Shown: one piece after another, positions 1 through 11,100 of the stretch | How positions within the stretch are numbered: the stretch's first letter is position 1 | Layout: every line of letters starts with the position of its first letter | DNA from: Balantidium ctenopharyngodoni | Lineage: Eukaryota; Ciliophora; Litostomatea; Vestibuliferida; Balantidiidae | Assembly (NCBI GenBank): GCA_036325645.1 | Contig: JAWNBB010014886.1 | Location: 1-22,425 of the forward strand | Direction of reading: 5' to 3' | DNA: 22,425 nucleotides | Notes under the pieces: model-generated | Seen by the model: only the letters and a program-made list of their open reading frames with translations | Told to the model about the DNA's origin: nothing | Database searches by the model: none | Translations under genes and position numbers: made by a program

Positions 1-21
1 AATCCCCAATCCCCAATCCCC
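1..21 (+). repeat. Left telomere, C-strand (AATCCCC)x3
   Basis: Three perfect copies of the 7-mer AATCCCC open the sequence, followed by unique AT-rich DNA. The orientation is right for a 5' chromosome end: C-rich strand reading inward, so the G-strand repeat is GGGGATT. It resembles ciliate C4A2 and C4A4 telomeres but has a 7-base unit with an extra T. The array is probably cut short by assembly. Confidence 0.85.
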
Positions 22-206
22 ATATCCTTTTGTTTCTAATTTAACTAAGATCAAGATTTCCCTGACATTAACACTAATTATAATACATAATACTGGTACT
101 AAAAATCCAAAAATAATCAAATCACATATTATTAAATCCCAACTCCCACACTATTCCCTCAAACAAGTAAAGAAGTAATATGGATTAAATTGAAAAACAA
201 AAACAA
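22..206. promoter_or_regulatory. Left subtelomeric leader / promoter region
   Basis: 185 bp of AT-rich DNA separate the telomere repeats from the first chosen ATG. It must hold the promoter of the first gene, but I see no motif I can name. An ATG-GAT-TAA minimal reading frame lies at 180-188, in the same frame as and just upstream of the chosen start, and could act as an upstream ORF. Confidence 0.4.
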
Positions 207-2294
207 ATGTTAAATTATTCCCCTCTGAACACATCTGCTCCTAAAGAATTCGAAGATAATCAAAACAATATCAACACCAGAATCTTCAGAAGACGAAAAC
301 CAATCACATGAACCAACAATACAATGAATATTATCAGTAATCCCTCTATCAAACCAAAGAACAAGAATTCATCTTTTTATCAAAAATATATAACCAAAAT
401 GACCAAAGTCCTTGTGCATTCCAAATCAAAAAACACAATCTCCAACGAGACATTCTTATCTCATAATCCAATAAATTCATATCTACACCCAAATGAACCA
501 ATCCTTTCAAAACATCAACACTTTATTATGAACAATAAATTCGATAAATCACGCACATTTAAAACAAAAAGTAATTTAAATAAACTCCCTTCAATTATCG
601 GAGGTATCCCTGAAAATAAATATACCGGAAATATACTAAATACTAGGGATAAAAGTAGGAATACTAATTCAAATCTTATTCAACGTTTTCCAATTCATAA
701 GTTGTTTAAGAATTATATTAATAACTGTAGATTGAATAATACTTTCAATTCGAGTAATATAAGTAATAACTATTCAAGTTTATCGAATAATTGAACTCAC
801 GATAATAATATCGGGAATATGTGCTCTTCCAAGGAGATAAACATTAAAAAACTGGTTGATTTGGAAAGCTGATCAATGCTCAAGGAGATAGAACGATGAA
901 TTTGGAAGTTAAAAACCAAAAATAATGCAATCATTGAAAATGAGTTAAAACAAATACTTAATAAAGTAATACTTGTTGATTATAATGACTATGTCGGGGA
1001 AAGAGGAAGATACAAAGAAAACAATGCGCAAGATACCTTAAAATATAAAGATAAAACTGATAGTTTTATTATAAAAAGGAGTAAACTAAGTACAATAGTT
1101 AATCAATGTGACTTGAAATCATTGAAGAATGACATTGATGAGAAGGTTGCAAATATTGTGGAGAATAATAAAAGCAGTGATAGTATTACAAATACAAATA
1201 CAAAGACAAATAAAAATAACAACAATATTAATATAACTAAAGATGATGAAAGGCAACTTTCTTGTTATATAGGTGAAACTAATCACAATAATGAGGATAT
1301 TCGAATACACCACCGAAGCAATGACAAACAAAAGTGAAGAAAAAAAATAAAACTCGATAAAAAGGAGTGAAATGAAATAATCAATAGGAAAAAGCTTACC
1401 AAGGAAACAAGGGAGCAAGTTCTGAAAGAAGTAAATTGCGATAATACATTGATTAAGGGAAGTAAAGGCAAGATTAATTCTTTGATGTGAAACGATAAAT
1501 ATATTATAAACAAATGAAAGTGTATAAACAAACATATCGATATAGTAAATAAAAGGGATACAACCCCTGAAAACTGAAAGTTGAGAGATAATATTTCAGT
1601 GTATCATAGTAGTATTAATCCAAACATTCGAAATAGCAAATCCGCAAACATGATCAATCAAACGAATAATAAATTAAAGAAGTTTGATAAATTAGGCAAT
1701 AATTACCTCCAAGACAATGATATCAAAAACATGAATGAATATCTTTATTATCAACCGAAAGTAAAAGCAACTCAAATTCATACATCATATAAAGTCAATA
1801 TACCGAAACTTGATTTAGTAAGTCATTGATATTTATAATATTTTATATTAAAGTCAAACCTTGGCAAAGACACGGGAGTCGACTGTACCGATATGTTCCA
1901 GAATTACATAAGTGATTTCGAAGGGCATGATATCTCGAAAATTACGATTAATAGTTGGCATTATAATGGATCAGAATCCGAAAAGCATAAAACTTCAGGA
2001 TGAAAGACTGAAGATTTGTCGATAGAATATACACAAAACGACAACCCTAAAAAACACGGCATTTTGTACCGTACACAAAACACTGAAAACAACAAGGAAG
2101 TAAATATAACAATGAGATCATTTGGTAAAGATCGAATTGTTATACCACAACCAAGGAATAATAAAGACAACAATAGTGTGAATAAAAGCTCAAAAATTAA
2201 GAATGATAATGCATTTATAAACACAAAATCAAATCTTAAGGTGGTGACTTTATTAGTTAATAACGAACAATCTGAGAATTTATATTTAAAATAG
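207..2294 (+). CDS. Unknown Asn/Lys-rich protein (683 aa, one intron)
   Basis: One frame stays free of TAA and TAG from the in-frame TAA at 186-188 to TAG at 2292-2294, apart from one TAA inside a predicted 36-nt intron (1818-1853). The spliced product is 683 aa starting MLNYSPLNTSAPKEF. About ten TGA codons are read through (for example 309-311, 792-794, 1335-1337, 1827-1829 lying in the intron). The protein is low in complexity, rich in N, K, S and D, with poly-Asn runs near residues 330-350. I see no signal peptide, membrane segment or known domain. The ATG at 207 is the first after the in-frame stop; the ATG at 324 is an alternative. It is the leftmost gene and points away from the telomere. 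A protein of this composition could be a cytoskeletal or regulatory scaffold, but no function can be assigned. Confidence 0.7.
1818..1853 (+). other. Predicted 36-nt intron in the first gene
   Basis: The segment begins GTAAGT and ends TTAAAG, is extremely AT-rich, and holds the only in-frame TAA of the gene (1836-1838). Removing its 36 nt keeps the frame (phase 0), joining KLDL to SNLGKDTG. Size and ends match the kinase intron at the other end of the molecule. Confidence 0.75.
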
Positions 2295-2778
2295 GAAATA
2301 GCTTAGAAAGTAACTTGGATTTGAAGTGTTATTTTATATAAAATGTTTAGGGCAAACTCGAAAGAGTTAATAAGTGATTGAAATATTTGTGTATATTTAT
2401 GATAATTGTTATTACTGTTGTAAAGTTTAGTGTTGCCTCATAGTAATATAAATTATTATAAATTAATGCGATATAAATATTTAGATAAGGATTAAATTGT
2501 ATTTGTTATGTAAATAAAAGAATGAAGGATTTGCTAATTCAAAGCGGGAAGAAATAAAGGTGACACATCTGAGATACCGCAGGAAAGGATATAAAGAAAG
2601 TATTTTCGAAAAACAACCTTTTTGGTTATCATGTGTCAAATAGGATTTTTGATTTTTCTCAAAATAAAAAAACCTCAAATGAAGGAAAAGAAGCAAAGGG
2701 AGAACCCAAGAAACGCTAAACCAGAATATGGAAAATCCTGAACAATCTTAATTTAAAAGGTACTGTAAAATGATTTAA
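2295..2778. other. Spacer without a supported gene
   Basis: This is AT-rich DNA downstream of the first gene. Short purine-rich open stretches occur around 2520-2740 (one would read HLRYRRKGYKESIFEKQPFW), but each is closed by TAA or TAG within about 55 codons and has no convincing start or splice partners. It could be 3' UTR or a decayed or multi-intron gene that I cannot resolve. Confidence 0.4.
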
Positions 2779-3207
2779 ATGAGAATAACAAGGGATAACA
2801 ACACTGTTTTCAACAAGAGGTAAAAGTTCGAATATTTATAATTACAAAGCACAATGAAAAGGTTTACAAAACCCGACAAAACTTGAAGTAACTTTATATC
2901 AAACCCTTCGGAACTTTGGTTGAAGAAGTTGTCTGTTTTGGTGGGGTTTTCTCGGCACTACATTGAAACAAGATATGACCCAGTCATCGCGAAATATTTT
3001 TTTCCGCATTTAATTATTTATGCCAAAAGAATGCTCATATGTGACTCAAGAAAGCAATATAAAGAACACTGTCATAACCATCAAGAACTTGTATTTGTTC
3101 AGGAAATTACATTAACGCAGATATTCTTTTTACGGATTTACTATGAACTGTGACTTATTCTTTACTTGAAAGAAGGATTACTACAGGATCCATTCAATAT
3201 CTCCTAA
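2779..3207 (+). CDS. Doubtful small hypothetical protein (132 aa, possible intron)
   Basis: An open frame runs to TAA at 3205-3207 and reads through two TGAs. With a 30-nt GTAAAA..AAAG intron at 2820-2849 it starts at ATG 2779 (MRITRDNNTVFNKSTMKRF); without the intron it starts at 2854. The middle of the product reads SELWLKKLSVLVGFSRHYIE and FFPHLIIYAKRMLICDSRK, a mix of hydrophobic and basic residues with one possible membrane-like stretch. I recognise no family. Support is only the open length and an intron of the size and ends seen in the neighbours. It could be the 3' part of a larger gene or chance. Confidence 0.35.
2820..2849 (+). other. Possible 30-nt intron
   Basis: Begins GTAAAAG and ends ACAAAG, AT-rich, and contains an in-frame TAA (2839-2841) that removal would eliminate. 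Removal joins NKS to TMKRF in a single frame. Its size agrees with the 31- and 36-nt introns elsewhere on the molecule. Confidence 0.35.
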
Positions 3208-4362
3208 TAAATTAACTTTTTTATTGCTTACGATTATCTAAGAAATAACAAAAACATATGTTTATGTTTTCCCTCCTGATATTTAAGAAGATACCTTTGA
3301 TAGTTTAATTTCAAAAAGTGTCGAAAAATGATTTTATCTACTAAATTAAATGAAAAACATAACTTTAATTTATAGTTAAGCGCTAAAAACAAAAGTCTAA
3401 ATATTGATATTTTATATCTCCAATCAACATTTTGTGTTTGAAAGATATACTGAAATATTGTTTCATTTTGCTTGAAGGATAGTTATTCAGATTGTGTTTG
3501 TTTTCGTTTACTTTTAATTTCATTTGTTCTGACTTTGTTTGAGTGATCAATGAATTATATTCTTCATTTTATTATAATTCATTGGATAATACACTATTCT
3601 ATTCTGCTGTTCTAAAAAATGAAAACTAACCCTTCTCTTGGGCAAACACAAACAAAAATGTCATTGACTTCCTCCCTTTATCCAAGAAGCGAATGAAAAC
3701 TTCGTAAAACAACATATAATTTACAGAGTGAGTAAACAAAGAAGGATTGCGGAAAGTGACAATAAAGAAAAAAATGAAGAAGTGAATAAACAAAGTGGGG
3801 AAGATCGACTAAACAAAACGTAGTCGCCGTCCAAAGAAAGGGAAACAAACAAGTGATTATGTTGGATATGAATAGCGTCAACATATCAAGGTTTTCTTCC
3901 TATGCTAATGTGCTATTAATTCCAGAATAAAAGACACATCACCGATATATGTTTTGATATTACAACCTGCATGAGTTTATCTGGGTGATATCATAAGGAC
4001 TTTTCTTTATGAGACAACAAAAGACTCATTTATCCATTACACTAACCCCAAACAATTGTATTAAAAAAACTCAAAACATCTTCCTCATAACGATATATTT
4101 ATCATGAGATCCACATTGTCTACAATGCGAAAACACAATCCCCCGTGAAGCAATTCATCTCTCTCTCCTATCCACGAAACCCATTACAATATCAAGAATA
4201 TCCTTGAACAATATCCCAACAAACACTAAACTAAACACTAAACATTTGTAAATAAAATTATAATAACATTCAATCACTACACAATAAGTAATTGATTACT
4301 AAATAATTAAAGCGACAATAATATTCTATTAAATTATAACCATTATTGGAATACGAACTTGA
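3208..4362. other. Convergent spacer, no supported gene
   Basis: About 1.15 kb of AT-rich DNA lie between a rightward gene and a leftward gene, so it should carry both 3' ends. Open stretches near 3658-3930 (for example one reading MSLTSSLYPRSE and another VVAVQRKGNKQVIMLDMNS) lie in different frames, are under 50 codons, and would need several guessed introns. I see no RNA gene or repeat here. Confidence 0.45.
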
Positions 4363-5109
4363 TTAAGCTGCGCTTTTAAATTTAAGATCAAGAAACTCAT
4401 ACTTTTGATTAAATTCCAAATCAAATTTCTTATCATCTTTGTTTTTTCAATTCACAATGTTCGAGATCTCCCGGTATTTGTTCCTTAAATTATCTAACTC
4501 AGACATATAGTTTCGATTAATGTTCCTTGGCTGACTCACCGAGCTTGTATCCATAAAAGTCAATTTATATTGACTCTTTAAACTTTTCCGACTACTATTA
4601 CTCTTAGTTATTTGATTACTTTGAACTTTACTATAAAAACTTGTGTTTTTATCGATGTTCCGAGAGGAATGACATATAATTGATTTGTGATTATTCCTCT
4701 TGTTACTCTTGAATATCTCTGGGAGAGGGATGATTTCCTTATGGTAATGATTTACTGGCTGAGTGTTTTCATTGTGGTAGAACAACAATTTATTTTTTTT
4801 AATTTTTCAGCGGGTGATTTGCTCGATTTTGTTAACTTCCATCTGGTTATTCCATCACGCTCCTGCGTTCTTACCGTGGATTTTTTTAATTTCTTCTTCC
4901 ACTGCTGCATGTTCCCTCATCTCCTTCGCGATGAAATTCTCATAAGATTCCTGCTTTTCCGCGGTTAAGCGTTGCTGATCCAGTATCCGCTGAATTGATT
5001 TCATTTGAAGTGTTCTTGAATTTTTTTTCTGGCGATTGTAATTATCGATGATTTGTTCAGTTACTGGCGTTGGATTCGGTTTATACTTTTTAAAATTTGG
5101 AATAAGCAT
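4363..5109 (-). CDS. Small coiled-coil protein of unknown function (248 aa)
   Basis: A single frame on the minus strand runs from ATG at 5109, just after an in-frame TAA, to TAA at 4363-4365. It reads through TGAs at codons 85, 101 and 221. The N-terminal half is charged and helical (MLIPNFKKYKPNPTPVTEQ, then heptad-like stretches such as RILDQQRLTAEKQESYENF and AKEMREHAAVEEEIKKIHG at about residues 25-80). The second half is polar and S/N/K-rich, ending in a short helical tail (LEFNQKYEFLDLKFKSAA). There is no signal peptide or membrane segment. It is transcribed divergently from the VPS13 gene across 87 bp, so the two may share a promoter region. This suggests co-expression, not a shared function. 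No family is recognised. Confidence 0.75.
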
Positions 5110-5196
5110 TTCTTTGAATTATTTATTTTTATGTTTTTATTTTAAACCTTGTTCTGTATTCTAATACCCAACTGCATATATAATAATAATATAAAA
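5110..5196. promoter_or_regulatory. 87-bp divergent promoter region
   Basis: Head-to-head start codons at 5109 (minus) and 5197 (plus) leave 87 bp for both 5' UTRs and promoters. It is almost pure A/T on the VPS13 side, with an ATATATAATAATAATATAA-like run just before the ATG. No specific factor site can be named. Confidence 0.5.
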
Positions 5197-8100
5197 ATGG
5201 CAAGTTCAATCATCAATTTCATAGTAGAAAAATACCTCGCAGGGTTCTTGGTAATAAACACAGCGCAAACTAAGGCTTCCTGATGGTCTGGAAATATCGA
5301 AATGAATAATTTAAAAATAAAACCGGAAATATTTGCGAACTACAACATTCCTTATCTTGAACTTGTAAACGGATATGTCGGGAAAATAACAATTAAGCTA
5401 TCAATGCCAAGGTTTTATTTGTACCCGATTAAAGTAAAAATTGATAAAGTGTTCTTTCATGCCCGTCAAAAAAACATTGACAAACTTGACTACACCACGG
5501 CGATAAACAATTGAGAAACGTACAAAAACACGCTCTGACTCAACGCTGAACAATGATCCGATCAAGTAACTCAGTGAACGGAAGAGGCACCGGGAATGGT
5601 TCAACAAATACTGAATAACATTCAAATTGAAATCGGTGAGATTGTCTTTCGGCTTGAAGATTCGATTTCCTACAAACAAGTACCTTTCGCGTTTGGATTA
5701 ATTCTTAAAAATATTTTAATCAAAACAACTAATGATAAGTTCGAGCCTCCTGTCCAGGAGTACGATACAATCCCATATAATAGAATCAATTATAAGTTGA
5801 TCTGATGAGAACATTTCTCGATTTATATGGACTGTTTTAGTAAGGCCGAGGATATGCAGTTTAATAACTTGATAGACACTGATGTAAAACACGGCATTAG
5901 TCCCGATGTCGCTTCCTTTTGAGGAAGTTCTTTTGATTATTACTCGTATTGCCTTAGCGAAATCAACGTGCATAATGGCAACTCGAAAGCACATCAGTAT
6001 ATCGTGCATTGATTAAATATGAAATTGTTTATTGCGGTGAATGATGTGGTTGAAAATGATTCACCTCCTAAACTGAGGGTTAAGGTTAATTTCCCTGATA
6101 TTAACCTCAGTTGAGAGCTGAAACAAGTGAAAACTATGTTTAAATGACTAGCGTATATTAACTTGAACTCGTATTATCAGTTAGGAATTGCACAGAAATA
6201 CTATAACAAAACCCTCACACAAAAGGAAGAAGAATGATATAAGACAGGATATTTGAGTTACTATAAAAAGAAATACACAAATAAACAAAGCAGCTGAGAG
6301 TATCCAAAACAATGACAAGAAATCGAAAAGCGATGAACGTTCGAAACTATTCAAAGTATGCGTAATCAGAGCTTGGAAAAAATCAGCATAACGGCTGAAA
6401 TCGAGATAATTCAGAATAAAATTACGAAATTGGAAGCGGCGTGGTTCGGTGTCGATAAAAAACAAATAGAATTATTAAAGATCGATTGAGATAAACTATG
6501 AAAGCAAAAACGACAACAAGAAATAGAAAGTCAAGAACAAAGCGCGATTAAGAAAACGAAAACTGTTTCATTGGAGATGGATGAATATATGAATTGAGAT
6601 GATCATTTTATCATGCACAACTTCGAATTAGAGCTTGAGAAAGTATCGTTCAGAATATACGAGGATGTCAAATACCAAGGCATCGCCCAGTGGAAAAAGG
6701 GAGTGAAGTGAGTAAAATGACGCGTGAACAATTTCAATGTATTCACTAAAATACTAAAGAAAGGAAAAATATTTTCCTTAACCCTCGGTGATTTCCGCAT
6801 ATCCCAATACAAAACCAAAAATCCGAATTTCTCGAAAATCCGAAATAATCAGGTAGATAATAACATAACTATAAACACGAACAAAAAGAAGAAATCAAAC
6901 TACTCCGATATTTGATTCAGTGAGCCCGATGATTCAGAGAAAACACAAACAACGATCTGAGATATCAAGTTCTATATTGACCCATCGTTTAAAAACAGCG
7001 ACTTCCGGTGAGAAATGAAAACAGAAAGAAGGATATTTATCATTTTAAATCTCTATGCGCTGCAATACATTCAATACAAGGTCATGTCCGCAATGTCAAC
7101 ATCAATTCATTTTCAAGAAATCAACACTTACACAAAGGATGAAGTGTCGAAATATATTCAAGACGGTATCGCAATGAACTTCGTAAGTGGCAATTATCAG
7201 CATTTTAATATCGATTTAGATATTCATTTGAAGAGCCCGACTATTATCCTTCCCCAAGATATTTTGAATTTCCAAAATAAAAAATGTATTTACATTACAT
7301 TAGGGAAATACATAACTTTAAAAAGTATTTTACCTCCTCGGCAGCAATGAGACCGGGATTACACGTCTTGTGGAATTCGTGAGTGAATGTATGATAAATA
7401 TATCATTGATCTGGAAGGCATTAAAATGTCAACGATGGATAATTGCATCCAAGGCACCAACTATCAAGGAGACGAAGATGTTTTAATCAAGGAGTATACT
7501 GTGCACATCGAGGCGGAGAACATATGAGAAGCAAATCACAAGACATTTACGAATTGAGTTATTAACATGGAGTGATCATGTTTCGAATGAAAGTGAACGG
7601 AAAAACAAATATTCTTTTTAATGAAATATTTGGAAAATATGTACAAGGAAGGGAACATCCTTAAAATGGAAATGGAAGACGATAATAAAAAACACGAGTT
7701 GATGCTCAAAGCAAATAACCAAACGAACTACCAAGTCGAAAAGGAAGGTGATATCATTAAAGACTATTGAGAGAAAAGGAAGGAGGAAGCGATTAAAAAT
7801 GCGAGAGAAAACAATGAACAAAAAGACAACGGTGCGCCTGTATTTTCCAAGGAACCGCAGTCAAAGCAAGTAATATCAAATAAAAATGAACCCGAAGATG
7901 AACATTTTTCCGACGCTCAAGAACAATGTGGCTACTCGAAACTCAGGAACAATATCATAAAAAAAGGAAAGTTGCAAACGAAGGCGAAATTCAACACAAT
8001 TCTCGATGAAGTACAACGGAAGAAAAAGTACATGCAATTTAACTTCCGCATCGCAAAATATAAAATAGAATTCTTTAAGAACACTCTCATGACCGAAGGT

Positions 8101-11100
8101 AATCAGTCAAAACTTCAGGATATTTCTTATCTTGTATTCTCATGAGATAACTTTGTGATGGGATTTGAAAACACACTAAATGGAGATATGTGATTCACAT
8201 TGAATATATCGAATGTTGATTTAATCGACAACGATCTTACATTCGATAACAAACCCTGTTTGCATCCGAAATTCCGAAATTTAATTTCTTCACCTGTCGA
8301 TGATATCACGAACCAAAACGCTGATTTTCTTGAAATAACATACGCTTACCTCAAGGCAGACCTTGTGGCAGATGTTACGTTAAAAGTAAATAAACTCATC
8401 ATGTTGATGTCTTTTGATAGCTTATTACGCATGTATCAATTCATGATGTTCTATTTAAATGAGTATTATCGCGTAGTTTCCGATATTAACACTGAAAAAG
8501 AGCGTCTTGAAAAGGAAGGAAATGATAAACTCGAGGAGGAAGTTTGCCAATATTGAAAAGATAAAAATAATGAACTTCTGTACTCGGGGAAAAGCTGGAA
8601 GCAAATGATGTTGAAGCAACTTGATAACAAAAGCAAGAACGCCGATATAAAAACGAAAGACAAACTCGACTCTGTAAAAGAAGGGAAAATGCTTCCATTG
8701 GGCGAACTTTGAATAACAATCAAAAAAAGTTTTAAATCTAAAATGAATATCGTCCTCTCAATGAAACAAATCGAATTCGGTGTCCCTTGAGACCCGAAAG
8801 ATGTGAACACTTCAATATTCGCGTTTAACTTCAACATGGCCTATTATCAAAACGCAGAGTATGAATACGTTAACACATATGTCCTTCCGATGATGACATT
8901 GATCCATCAGAATTATTCAGTGTATAATTACAACATGAATTGAATTATCTTTAACATCGATTTCGATATTTCCAAGCTCGCATCTCCGAAATTGGATGAT
9001 ATTACCGAATTGATCAAGCAGCCGAGTACTGAGCGTTTATGATCGAACTGCCGGTTTAATATTGAAATGAAATCATACATGGTACCAAAAAATGAAATAT
9101 TTGTATCTAATATCAACATTCTTTTCGAACCTTTAGTTTTGAACTTCGGGTTCAGACAGATAAAACGGACATCTGAATTTTACAACAATCTCATGAAGTT
9201 TTACTATACGGATATGAAGATACAATACGAACCGTTGCTGTATAAATTCTTCCAACAAGAAGACGATTCTTTAAACATCTTCCACAAAAGTTGAGGCAAA
9301 AAACACAATTTTAAAAACGTTGTTAAAAAAGCGTATCGAAATGAACAGTTGAAAAAATACTTTACAAGTGTAATCACGGAAGCAAAGAAGGAAAAGGCGG
9401 ATACGTGTAAGATCAGCTACAGCAAATACAATAACCTCATGGACGTGAATATCAAGCTTGAGAAGGCGACGATAACGATTTTCGATAATACCGGGAAAGA
9501 AAAACGGATTTGATTTGAGATTGAATTTACGAAATTTATCTTGAAATACCTAACGAACTCCGATATAAGAGATGGTACGAATATGGGCAATGCGATTGTT
9601 GAGATGGTCGCGGGGAAGCCGATACCATGAGAACAGTTTAATATTCAAACTTTATATCAGTATATCAACTTAGTCTTTGATTTGGAGATTTACTATTATA
9701 ATATCAACGTCAGCGACTTTGAACCTCTCATCGAACCGTTCAGCACGAAGATCGAGGTATCACAAGTAGCGCCGATGACAAGGAAGAAGATCGCATTAAA
9801 TATTAACAACATGATAAATATTAATATCACTCCCATGTCATGTGAGGTACTGAAACTATTCAGAGTAAAATATTACATGGATGAAACAAAATGGCAAGTC
9901 AATGAAATCAGAGGGAATGTCGATAAAAATAACAACGACGAGATCATTCTCCAGGTCATAAACAACACAGATAGTGAAGTATTGTACTGGTTCGACACCC
10001 GGCCGAACACGAAGTATTCACTTCAACCGAAAAACAAAGATCAAAAGAAATCGATTAAAAGCTACTCGAAGAATTCCCTTTGAGAAGCGCAAGGTTTAAA
10101 GAAAATCGCTATGAAAAATCTGTTTAAAAACTCCTTCTCGTTCAGCCTTAAAGACTGTGAAGAAATCAACGATTTAGATTTCGGTGGGAATCATTACTAT
10201 AGCTTCCGCGGGATGTGAAATAATGGGATCAACCGGTTCATAGAATATACTGTGGAAGTTATTTCTTTCGGTATTATTAAGAAAATTACTTTCACTTCTA
10301 GTATTAAAATATTCAACGAGACTATCTTTGACATTGTACTCTTCTGTGGTATGAACACCCTGACTATCCCTATCCAGCAATCAGAGGTAATACCGTGATC
10401 GTGGATGAGCAGTGATGATAATGTATACATGAAAATAAAAGGTGATAACATCAATAACAGTGATGACAATGAAAAGGTGCTTGTGTATGATTCAATATGA
10501 GATATTTGTAAAGGGCATAAATGTAAACAGGAAAATGAAATGCAAACAAACAAAAATGTCCAGGACATCGGCGAGGGAATACTTATCAAAGCAATGCTTA
10601 AAAATAATGACAATGTCAAAAGGGAAGTTTGTTGAGCGTTTGATTCTATTGCTATTATTTCAGTCGAAGAGCAAAAGAAAATATTAATTCCATTAGAAAA
10701 CAGCTTTGTTCAAGAAGAGGAAAGTGAAAAGGATGAGAGCGATGAAGAAGTAGAGTGATTGAACAATAAAATAAAGGAGATCCACAAGGAGAATAGCAAA
10801 AAGAAAATTGAAAATTCGTTTTTGTTTCAAGTTACGATCCGTCCAAGCGTTGTCTTTACAAATCAAATACCTTTTCAACTGACGTTCACTAATGAAACGG
10901 AGTCGAAGTCCTATGCGATTGAGAAGCTGAATAATCTGATATCGTATGATTGAACCCCGAAAAACATCAACACTTCAGTTAGTTTTACAATTGATTATTA
11001 TGATGATAAATACGTCAGTTCAGGGAGAACGTTACTATTTATGGGAGATTATATCATATTCGATAACGAGCAGAACCGCCAAATCAAAGCACATATCGAT

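Noticed and set aside
3658-3930. Small spliced gene in the left spacer
   Set aside because: Three short open pieces lie in different frames and need guessed introns of 14-29 nt with no independent support.
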